A stretch of DNA of 15,085 bases from Duncaniella sp. (GTDB lineage Bacteria; Bacteroidota; Bacteroidia; Bacteroidales; Muribaculaceae). Below the pieces are notes generated by a model, which worked only from the letters and a program-made list of their open reading frames with translations, was not told the origin of the DNA and did not search any database. Positions 7,728 through 15,085 of this stretch are shown one piece after another (the stretch's first letter is position 1; every line of letters starts with the position of its first letter). The position numbers and the translations under genes were made by a program. The DNA lies in the NCBI GenBank assembly GCA_022511285.1, contig JAFLRW010000025.1, forward strand, positions 1 through 15,085, written 5' to 3'.

Positions 7728-10061
7728 ATGAAAAAGACTCTCACTCTCATAGTCGCGGCAGCGGCAGCGCTGACCGCTATGGCCTATAGCCCCGTGACGC
7801 TCCCCGTAATCCCGGCCGATCCCGCCCTTGAAGCCAAGGTGATGGAGACGCTCTCAGCCATGACGCTCGAGCAGAAGGTGGGGCAGATGCTGCAGCTGCA
7901 AATAGATGTGGTGGGCACCTTTGGCCCCGACGGGCGCTTTGCGCTCTCCAAGGCGAAGGTCGACTCAGTGATATCGCGCTATAAGGTGGGGTCGTTTCTG
8001 AACACCCCCGGCTCGACGTCGCTCTCGGCCGCCGAGTGGGATGAGTTGATAGCGACGCTCCAGGAGTCGTCGATGCGGCTCAACGGGGGGCTGCCGGTGA
8101 TCTACGGGCTTGACGAGATTCACGGCACCACCTATGTGAACGACGGTGTGCTCTTCCCCCAGGGGATAAATATGGCCGCCACGTTCGACCCCCGCTTGGT
8201 GGAGGAGAGTGCGGAGATAACGGCGTGGATGACACGTGCGGCGAACTGCCCGTGGACCTTCACCCCCACGCTCGACCTGGCTCGCGATCCGCGCTGGCCG
8301 CGCTTCTGGGAGAATTATGGCGAGGATGCGCTGGTGAATGCCGTGATGGGAGCTGCCGCGGTGAGGGGCTTTCAGGGCACTGACCCCAACAGGGTGGACG
8401 GGCGCCACATAGCGGCGACGCTGAAGCACTATATGGGGTATGGCTCCCCATTTTCGGGGAAAGACCGCACTCCGGCCGTCATCACCGCGTCCGACCTGCG
8501 CGACAAGCACTTTGCGCCCTTCCTCGAGGGGCTGAAGAGCGGGGCGCTGACTGTGATGGTGAACTCGGCCAGCGTCAACGGCACTCCGGTCCACGCCTCG
8601 TGGGAGCTGCTGACGCGCTGGCTCAAAGATGACCTGCAGTGGGACGGCCTGATAGTGACCGACTGGGCCGACATCAACAATCTCTACACGCGCGAGCACG
8701 TGGCGGCCGACAAGAAGGATGCCATCAGGATAGCCGTCAATGCGGGCGTGGATATGGCTATGGAGCCGTACAAGGCCGACTTCTGCGAGCTTCTGATAGA
8801 GCTTGTCAACGAGGGGAAGGTGGCTATGAGCCGTATCGACGATGCTGCCACGCGCTGCCTGCGCCTGAAGTATCGGCTCGGGCTTTTCGAGCAGCCCAAC
8901 ACGTCGGTGGCTCAGTATCCCGAGTTTGGCTCCGGGGAGTGGGACGGCATAGCGCTTGAGGCTGCCGTGCGGTCGATGGTGCTGCTGAAGAATGATGCCG
9001 GGCTCTTGCCGCTCGGCAGCGATGCGAAGATATTGGTGACGGGCCCTACGGCGTGTTCGATGCGTGCGCTCAACGGCGGATGGAGCTACTCGTGGCAGGG
9101 TAATCTCGCAGAGCGCTATGCGGAGCGTTATAATACTATCTATGAGGGGCTTGCGGCCAAGTTTGGCGCCGACAATGTCACTTATGTGCCCACGGTGACC
9201 TTCCCGGAGCGGGGAAAGTATTACGACGAGGAGAGTGTCGGGACGGCTGAGGCTGTGAGGGCTGCGGCCGAGGCCGACGTGATAGTGGCGTGTGTGGGGG
9301 AGAATTCGTATTGCGAGACCCCGGGCAATCTCACTGACCTTTATCTCTCCGGCCTTCAGCGCGATATGGTCAAGGCGCTGGCTCAGACCGGGAAGCCGAT
9401 AGTGCTGGTGATTAACAGCGGGCGTCCCCGCATCATAGCGGATATAGAGCCGCTTGCGACGGCGGTGGTGGAGGGGATGCTGCCGGGCAATCGCGGTGGC
9501 GATGCTTTAGCGGCGCTTCTGAGCGGCGAGAGGAATTTCTCGGGGAAGCTCCCGTTCACCTATCCGCGCGAGATAAATTCGCTGACCACTTATGACTATA
9601 AGGCGTCGGAGGAGGCGCCGAAGATGGAGGGCTCGTATGACTACGATGCGAGGGTGAATGTGCAGTGGCCTTTCGGCTACGGGCGTTCTTACACCACGTT
9701 TGAGTATTCCAATCTGCGTGTGAGCCACAGCGGGTTCCGTGCCGGCGATGAGCTGACGGTGCGGGTGGATGTGGCCAATACCGGGGAGCGCGCCGGGGTG
9801 GAGACGGTGATGGTCTACACCACTGACTGTGTGGCCTCGGTGGTGCCTGACAATAAGCGTCTGCGGGCGTTTGCCTCGGTGGCGCTTGAGGCGGGGGAGA
9901 AACGCGAGGTGGAGCTGCGGATTGCGGCTTCCGACCTGGCGTTTGTCAACGCTCAGGGGCAGTGGACTCTCGAGGAGGGGGATTTTACGCTGCGGGTGGG
10001 CTCGCTGACGGCGCCGCTGCGGTGTGAGGAGACTTTTATCTGGTCAAGGCCTAATATCTGA
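7728..10061 (+). CDS. Secreted glycoside hydrolase family 3 (beta-glucosidase-like)
   Basis: This is a 777-residue exported glycosidase. A signal peptide of ~19 residues ends in TAMA. The GH3 N-terminal barrel spans ~35-345: YGLDEIHG, the KHY motif in TLKHYMGYG, and the catalytic nucleophile Asp312 in VTDWADI. The second alpha/beta domain (~410-640) includes LLKNDAGLLPLG and CVGENSYCETPGN. A fibronectin type III-like C-terminal domain (~670-765) follows FPFGYGRSYT-like residues (here WPFGYGRSYTTFEY). The family removes beta-linked glucose, xylose or similar sugars from oligosaccharides in a retaining reaction. The exact sugar cannot be read from sequence. The signal lacks a lipobox, so a periplasmic enzyme is likely. 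No susC/susD pair is nearby, so it is not in an obvious polysaccharide utilisation locus. It starts 4 bases after pgpH. Confidence 0.93.
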   Translation: MKKTLTLIVAAAAALTAMAYSPVTLPVIPADPALEAKVMETLSAMTLEQKVGQMLQLQIDVVGTFGPDGRFALSKAKVDSVISRYKVGSFLNTPGSTSLSAAEWDELIATLQESSMRLNGGLPVIYGLDEIHGTTYVNDGVLFPQGINMAATFDPRLVEESAEITAWMTRAANCPWTFTPTLDLARDPRWPRFWENYGEDALVNAVMGAAAVRGFQGTDPNRVDGRHIAATLKHYMGYGSPFSGKDRTPAVITASDLRDKHFAPFLEGLKSGALTVMVNSASVNGTPVHASWELLTRWLKDDLQWDGLIVTDWADINNLYTREHVAADKKDAIRIAVNAGVDMAMEPYKADFCELLIELVNEGKVAMSRIDDAATRCLRLKYRLGLFEQPNTSVAQYPEFGSGEWDGIALEAAVRSMVLLKNDAGLLPLGSDAKILVTGPTACSMRALNGGWSYSWQGNLAERYAERYNTIYEGLAAKFGADNVTYVPTVTFPERGKYYDEESVGTAEAVRAAAEADVIVACVGENSYCETPGNLTDLYLSGLQRDMVKALAQTGKPIVLVINSGRPRIIADIEPLATAVVEGMLPGNRGGDALAALLSGERNFSGKLPFTYPREINSLTTYDYKASEEAPKMEGSYDYDARVNVQWPFGYGRSYTTFEYSNLRVSHSGFRAGDELTVRVDVANTGERAGVETVMVYTTDCVASVVPDNKRLRAFASVALEAGEKREVELRIAASDLAFVNAQGQWTLEEGDFTLRVGSLTAPLRCEETFIWSRPNI

Positions 10062-10085
10062 GCTGTGAGGGGGCGGAATAGTGGT

Positions 10086-11141
10086 ATGCAAGTGCTTGTG
10101 TGCTGTTCGGATTTGTCCTACAAGGGCGGGATGGTCTCGGTGGTGAAGGGCTACCTTGACTATCGTGGCTGGGATGAGGATGTGGCCCTGAGGTTTGTGC
10201 CCACTCACTGCGATGCGGGGAAGGCCGGGCTTGTGGCGTGTTTTGCCAAGGCTTTGGTGCGTATTGTGGGGATGGCGCGCCGCGGGGAGATTGATGTGGC
10301 GCATCTTCACGTGTCGGAGCGCGGGAGTTTTGTGCGCAAGGGGTTGCTACTCAAGATTTTGAAGCGTTATGGAGTCCCGGTGGTGTTGCATCATCACGGC
10401 GCGGAGTTCGAGCTTTGGTATTCGGGGCTCCCGGGGTGGGCCCGGCGGTGGGTCGACGGTGTGCTGTCGGCGGCTGACCTTAATATAGTGTTGAGCCGGC
10501 GGCTTATCCCTATGATTGCAGGGAAGGCGGCGTCGGCACGCGTGGAGGCGCTCTATAATGCTGTGGCTGTGGGCCCTGACAACCCCTATGGCGCCGGGGC
10601 GCGGGGTGTGTTGCTGCTTGGGCGCCTTGGTGAGCGCAAGGGGGTGTATGACCTTCTTGAGGCGATGGCGATGATTGACGGGTCGCTGCCACGGGATGTG
10701 AAGTTTTATCTGTGTGGCGACGGTGAGGTGGATGAGGTGAGGGAGCGTGTGGAGCGGCTCGGGCTCGGCCACAGGGTGGCTCACGTGGGGTGGATTTCGG
10801 GCGAGGAGAAGGAGCGGATTTTGGTCGGGACGATGATTAATGTGCTCCCGTCGTACAATGAGGGGCTCCCGATGACTATTCTTGAGACTATGGCTCGCGG
10901 GATTCCGAATGTTTCGACTCCGATAGCTTCGATTCCGGAGGTGATAACCGATGGGGTGACGGGTCTGCTCGTGGCGCCCGGTGATGTTGCGGCGCTTGCC
11001 GCGGCGATAGAGCGTCTTGCCTCTGACGCAGGGCTGCGTAGCGCTATTTCTGAGGCTTCGCACGAGCTGATAGTGAGCAGGTTTTCGCTGCCACGTGCGA
11101 TTGCTCGCCTGACGGAGATATATCGCACCTTAATCAAATAA
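10086..11141 (+). CDS. Glycosyltransferase family 4
   Basis: This is a 351-residue GT-B fold, retaining nucleotide-sugar glycosyltransferase. The N-terminal domain begins with beta-strand QVLVCCSDL and a glycine loop (KGGMVSVV). VLHHHGAEFELW is an acceptor-side feature. The C-terminal donor domain shows LLGRLGERKGVYDLLEA and the EX7E motif between Glu259 and Glu267 (EGLPMTILE). GVTGLLVAPGD closes the family signature. The substrate is unknown; surface polysaccharide or glycolipid synthesis is likely. An in-frame GTG at 10065 would add seven residues. The ATG at 10086 directly precedes the first beta-strand and is preferred, though GAGGGGG further upstream leaves room for doubt. The TAA stop lies inside the first unit of the repeat element that follows. 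Codon use leans towards G- and T-ending codons (ATT, GGG) more than in deoC or pgpH. Confidence 0.9.
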   Translation: MQVLVCCSDLSYKGGMVSVVKGYLDYRGWDEDVALRFVPTHCDAGKAGLVACFAKALVRIVGMARRGEIDVAHLHVSERGSFVRKGLLLKILKRYGVPVVLHHHGAEFELWYSGLPGWARRWVDGVLSAADLNIVLSRRLIPMIAGKAASARVEALYNAVAVGPDNPYGAGARGVLLLGRLGERKGVYDLLEAMAMIDGSLPRDVKFYLCGDGEVDEVRERVERLGLGHRVAHVGWISGEEKERILVGTMINVLPSYNEGLPMTILETMARGIPNVSTPIASIPEVITDGVTGLLVAPGDVAALAAAIERLASDAGLRSAISEASHELIVSRFSLPRAIARLTEIYRTLIK

Positions 11142-11208
11142 TCAGATAATCACATAATCAGTTGGGTAGGGGGGGACCCCCTTGCTGATTATGTGATTAT
11201 CTGATTAT
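11138..11208. repeat. Inverted repeat element A: two 3-unit arms around a G/C hairpin
   Basis: The left arm 11138-11161 is ATAATCAG, ATAATCAC, ATAATCAG. The right arm 11185-11208 is its perfect reverse complement, including the variant middle unit (GTGATTAT). The 23-base centre contains GGGGG (11169-11173), GGA, then CCCCC (11177-11181), a nested stem. The whole can fold into a 71-nt hairpin on either strand. It starts at the stop codon of the glycosyltransferase gene and may serve as its 3' end structure, though no T-run follows on the + strand. Confidence 0.93.
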
Positions 11209-11271
11209 GGATGATTATGCGTGCGAGTGGTAAGGGTGTCGGTCGGCGGTGACGATTTGTAACTTTTAGGC

Positions 11272-11326
11272 TATATAATATATATAAATAATAATATATA
11301 ATATATAATAATAAATAATATATATA
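11272..11326. other. 55-base tract of only A and T between repeat elements
   Basis: Not one G or C occurs in 55 bases; the tract is made of TATA, ATAATA and AATAATA steps in otherwise GC-rich DNA. It lies midway between inverted repeat elements A and B. I found no ORF, no DnaA-box cluster and no clear promoter in the 398-base gap 11142-11539. TAACTTTT just upstream (11260-11267) is one base off the -7 consensus. Confidence 0.85.
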
Positions 11327-11364
11327 GGTGTATAGGAGCCGAATCGGGCTGAGGAGCAAGAGAG

Positions 11365-11433
11365 GATAATCAGATAATCAGATAATCAGTGACCCCTATG
11401 GGGGGTGATTATCTGATTATCTGATTATCTTTT
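11365..11433. repeat. Inverted repeat element B: two 3-unit arms around a C/G hairpin
   Basis: The left arm 11365-11388 is three GATAATCA units. The right arm 11406-11429 is three TGATTATC units, a perfect 24-bp inverted repeat. The centre holds CCCC (11393-11396), TAT, then GGGG (11400-11403), a nested stem with the G and C runs in the opposite order to element A. TTTT at 11430-11433 follows, so on the + strand it also resembles an intrinsic terminator. Confidence 0.93.
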
Positions 11434-11539
11434 GCTGAGGTGTAGAGATTTTTTTGCTGTTGTGTGAACCTTTTGCGCGGGGGTGTGTTAGAATAGTACA
11501 AAATCACTCAATAACAAACTAAAAAAATCCTATTGTTTT

Positions 11540-12598
11540 ATGAAAAAAGCGTTATTAATTCTTGCAGTCCTGCTCGGGAGCACGACAGCAGCATTTGCTC
11601 AGAATGTAGACAAAAATGAAGCTAAACTCTTGAAAGCTTTCCTTGCTGAGCCGGCTAAAGAGGGCACAAATGCCCAGGCCTTGAAAGTGACAGATGTCAA
11701 TGCTATAGGATCGATAGAGGGCGTGAAGGTGGAAAACGGCCACGTCACCGCTATAGACTGGAAGGATAAGAAACTTGGAGGCACTCTTAATTTGGCGGGA
11801 TTTAAGGCACTGACAAAGGTGGATGTGTCGCGCAACGAGCTGACATCGCTCAGTGTGGCCGGAGCTACTAATCTGACCGATCTTAATGCCTCGCGCAATA
11901 AGCTGTCGACTATAGATGTGAGCGGCTGTGAGGCGCTGCAGAATGTGAGTGTCTACAAAAACCGCCTGACAGAGATAGATCTCAACAACACTCCGCGGCT
12001 GAGTGTGCTGAATGTGTCGAACAATCTCTTTGTGGAGCTCAGTGTGGCCAATGCAGTCAATCTTAAGACATTGAATTGCCAGGGCAACCGTCTGGAGACT
12101 TTGGATGTGAGCGGGTGTACGGGGCTTAAGAATCTGTATGCGGGCTACAACAAGCTGACACAGCTGACGCTCTCAGGTGTCGAGAGTCTGCAGAACCTTA
12201 ATATCGACGACAATGAGATTCAGACCTTTGTGGTGTCCGGTCTGCCATCGCTGGCCTCTGTAATCTGCTCGGACAACAATATGGTGACCTTCGGTGTGAG
12301 GAACTGTCCGGCTCTATTGGATGTGGTGTGCTCGTATAACGATTTGACCTCCGTGACTCTTCAGGATTGTCCGAATGTGCAGTATGTTGATTGTGCATAC
12401 AATGACTTGACCGAGCTGACTCTTTCAAATCAGACCTTCCTCCAGCGCTTGATATGTAACAACAATCAGCTGACAATGCTCGATGTTTCTTTTGACTCTT
12501 CACTGACTTATGTGAACTGCCGCTACAATCAGATAATGGATTTCCGCACTATAGCGTGTCCGAAACTCACGATGGTGGCTTGCCAGTGGAATCCCTGA
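11540..12598 (+). CDS. Secreted leucine-rich repeat protein
   Basis: This is a 352-residue exported protein. The signal peptide ends in AAFA at residue 20 (predicted cleavage before QN). After a short helical lead (~24-90) come twelve consecutive repeats of exactly 21 residues plus a partial thirteenth. The pattern is LxxLxxxxNxLTxLxVSxCxx: examples are LTDLNASRNKLSTIDVSGC and LKTLNCQGNRLETLDVSGC. The final repeat ends the protein at QWNP, with no C-terminal sorting domain or anchor. The curved solenoid is a binding surface; the ligand is unknown. Cysteines at the CSxN position in many repeats are typical of this bacterial LRR subtype. It stands alone, after a 398-base gap, and converges with ettA. 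No TAnnTTTG site was found at a proper distance upstream. Confidence 0.88.
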   Translation: MKKALLILAVLLGSTTAAFAQNVDKNEAKLLKAFLAEPAKEGTNAQALKVTDVNAIGSIEGVKVENGHVTAIDWKDKKLGGTLNLAGFKALTKVDVSRNELTSLSVAGATNLTDLNASRNKLSTIDVSGCEALQNVSVYKNRLTEIDLNNTPRLSVLNVSNNLFVELSVANAVNLKTLNCQGNRLETLDVSGCTGLKNLYAGYNKLTQLTLSGVESLQNLNIDDNEIQTFVVSGLPSLASVICSDNNMVTFGVRNCPALLDVVCSYNDLTSVTLQDCPNVQYVDCAYNDLTELTLSNQTFLQRLICNNNQLTMLDVSFDSSLTYVNCRYNQIMDFRTIACPKLTMVACQWNP

Positions 12599-12624
12599 TG
12601 CCAACGCTCTTTCTTGAACAATAG

Positions 12625-12654
12625 CCCCCCTCGCCGTTAGGTCGGCGAGGGGGG
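12625..12654. terminator. Bidirectional terminator between the LRR gene and ettA
   Basis: A perfect 12-bp stem pairs CCCCCCTCGCCG (12625-12636) with CGGCGAGGGGGG (12643-12654) around the loop TTAGGT. It sits 26 bases after the LRR stop and 23 bases beyond the ettA stop on the other strand. T-runs are weak on both sides, as is common in Bacteroidetes. Confidence 0.75.
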
Positions 12655-12677
12655 TGTTGTGTGTGTGCGCGGGGGGA

Positions 12678-14363
<1,686 letters not shown>

Positions 14364-14407
14364 AGTGGATTGTGTGAATGGGAGTGTTATGTGGATATAT
14401 CAGAGTG

Positions 14408-14415
14408 CAAAGTTA
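14408..14415 (-). promoter_or_regulatory. -7 promoter element for ettA
   Basis: CAAAGTTA on the + strand reads TAACTTTG on the - strand, a perfect TAnnTTTG -7 element. Transcription would start near 14403 and leave a leader of about 40 nt. No good TTTG was found at the normal -33 spacing. Confidence 0.5.
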
Positions 14416-14501
14416 CGGAATAAAATTCAAATAACCCTCTAATTCTATCTACTTTAGATTGACCTCGCAAGCTTCGGCTACTGCCGGAATGCCCCCCCTT
14501 G

Positions 14502-14525
14502 CTGATTATCTGATTATCTGATTAT
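14502..14525 (-). repeat. Single 3-unit repeat arm upstream of ettA
   Basis: Three perfect CTGATTAT units (ATAATCAG on the - strand) preceded by a C run and TTG. The flank and unit number match the right half of element A (CCCCCTTG then CTGATTAT). The rest of the gene-free stretch 14364-14611 shows only the ettA -7 element. Confidence 0.9.
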
Positions 14526-14611
14526 GCGTCCTCTCTCCTCCGAGCTCTCCCCACAATGGAGGGCTTTTTCGTGGGTGGCAGCAACTTTTTTGAGATTTTT
14601 TCCGTTATTAT

Positions 14612-14642
14612 TTTGTGCAAAGGAAAATAATAGTTACTTTTG
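14612..14642 (+). promoter_or_regulatory. Canonical Bacteroidetes promoter (TTTG-N19-TACTTTTG)
   Basis: TTTG at 14612-14615 and TACTTTTG at 14635-14642 match the -33 and -7 consensus exactly with 19-base spacing. No + strand gene follows. What follows is a strongly structured sequence ending in a T-run. Confidence 0.7.
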
Positions 14643-14646
14643 CATA

Positions 14647-14725
14647 AAGAAATATCCTGTCGTAACTGAACGGCTACGTGAAAAGTGCGTAGCTCACAAG
14701 TGTAGGTTACGCGGGTTATTTTTTT
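14647..14725 (+). ncRNA. Candidate small structured RNA with its own promoter and terminator
   Basis: The predicted transcript is about 79 nt. A closing stem pairs CCTG-(T)-CGTAAC (14656-14666, one bulged T) with GTTACGCGGG (14706-14715), giving ten pairs with one G-U. Inside it, GCTACG (14673-14678) pairs with CGTAGC (14688-14693), extended by two wobble pairs to a small AAAAG loop. TTATTTTTTT (14716-14725) follows at once, as in an intrinsic terminator. I do not recognise the family. It is too short for 6S RNA and has no tRNA-like arms. It could instead be a leader, but no + strand ORF starts nearby. The T-run overlaps the 3' end of the - strand gene that converges with it. Confidence 0.55.
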
Positions 14726-15085
14726 GCCTTTTTGGTTCGTGAAGTATCGCGTGTATGATACTTTGGAATGAAACTCCAATGACGATAAACTTGAGTCCAA
14801 CTATCTGATTTTTCTCGAATTGGAGTGGTTATGCCTATGTTGAAAGTAGGATAAATTTCGCGGATACGTTGATTGATATGTCGGTATAATTTTAATTTCA
14901 AAAGGGTGCGTTTCCCAACTTTATTTTCTCCCTCTGTCATTAATTTATCTTTCTCATTGAGTTTAAAACACATCGCTCCGAGAATAACATCCATAAATTG
15001 TAAAGGTAAATGATTTTTGGAATTTACTTCTACAATTCCGTCATCCGGTATATTCAAGCCCTTTTTCTTCAATATCGGATCATTA
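14716..15085 (-). CDS. DUF3800 domain-containing protein, C-terminal part (cut by window edge)
   Basis: The frame is open to the edge of the window, so only about 122 C-terminal residues are seen and the true start lies outside. The piece resembles the end of DUF3800 proteins: VNSKNHLPLQFMDVILGAM, with an aspartate in a hydrophobic QFxDVxLGA segment, then GKRTLLKLKLYRHI, IREIYPTFNIGITTPI and YRHWSFIPKYH. DUF3800 proteins are thought to have an RNase H-like fold and are often found with phages, mobile elements and defence genes; their activity is not established. The gene is clearly AT-richer than its neighbours, which suggests acquisition. Its Lys-rich tail is encoded across the T-run of the opposing small RNA. 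The family call is from memory of sequence patterns and is moderately certain. Confidence 0.6.
   Translation of the reverse strand, partial: NDPILKKKGLNIPDDGIVEVNSKNHLPLQFMDVILGAMCFKLNEKDKLMTEGENKVGKRTLLKLKLYRHINQRIREIYPTFNIGITTPIREKSDSWTQVYRHWSFIPKYHTRDTSRTKKAKK

Noticed and set aside
10065..10085. GTG start for the glycosyltransferase
   Set aside because: It adds seven residues (MRGRNSG) before the natural first beta-strand. The ATG at 10086 fits the family better, although the GTG cannot be fully excluded.
11138..11433. Replication origin between the two inverted repeats
   Set aside because: The A/T tract is suggestive, but no DnaA boxes (TTATCCACA or near forms) were found and no origin-linked genes are nearby.
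14536..14571. Terminator-like CCTCC...GGAGG followed by CTTTTT
   Set aside because: The stem is only about 5 bp with a long loop, and no + strand gene ends upstream of it.

Overview
The window looks like a chromosomal segment from a GC-rich member of the Bacteroidales. Muribaculaceae is my best guess, but that is inference. The supporting signs are a LruC-type lipoprotein, a GYF_2/CD225 plus DUF2752 pair, a Bacteroidetes-style PgpH, EttA, and several promoter-like sites with the Bacteroidetes -7 element TAnnTTTG. Most genes look clearly GC-rich. The middle of the first gene and the last ~500 bases are noticeably AT-richer.

Layout. Positions 137-3163 hold a large LruC/DUF4842-type surface lipoprotein with its own promoter-like site and a strong terminator. 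dtd (D-aminoacyl-tRNA deacylase) follows, with a near-ideal promoter that leaves almost no leader. From 3911 to 11141 six genes run on the + strand with short gaps: deoC, a GYF_2/CD225 membrane protein, a DUF2752 protein, a PgpH-type HD phosphodiesterase (4-base start/stop overlap), a secreted family 3 glycosidase and a family 4 glycosyltransferase. A 398-base gap then holds two large hairpin-forming repeat elements and a 55-base tract of only A and T. Next come a secreted leucine-rich-repeat protein (+) and ettA (-), which converge on a shared 12-bp-stem terminator. The last stretch carries another repeat, a candidate small structured RNA with a canonical promoter, and the 3' part of a DUF3800-like gene on the - strand running off the edge.

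The most unusual feature is a dispersed 8-bp repeat, ATAATCAG (other strand CTGATTAT). It occurs between genes as arms of exactly three units (24 bp), usually beside a run of G or C. Two loci carry two arms in perfect inverted orientation around a nested G/C hairpin, one locus carries seven units in direct orientation, and two carry a single arm. Each unit has TAA on one strand and TGA on the other. Because 8 is not a multiple of 3, three units place a stop codon in all six reading frames. Two genes (dtd and the glycosyltransferase) end with the TAA of a first unit.

The genes cover general housekeeping (dtd, deoC, pgpH, ettA) and glycan work (GH3, GT4), plus two exported proteins of unknown ligand. 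No phage, transposase, CRISPR array, tRNA or rRNA was recognised.
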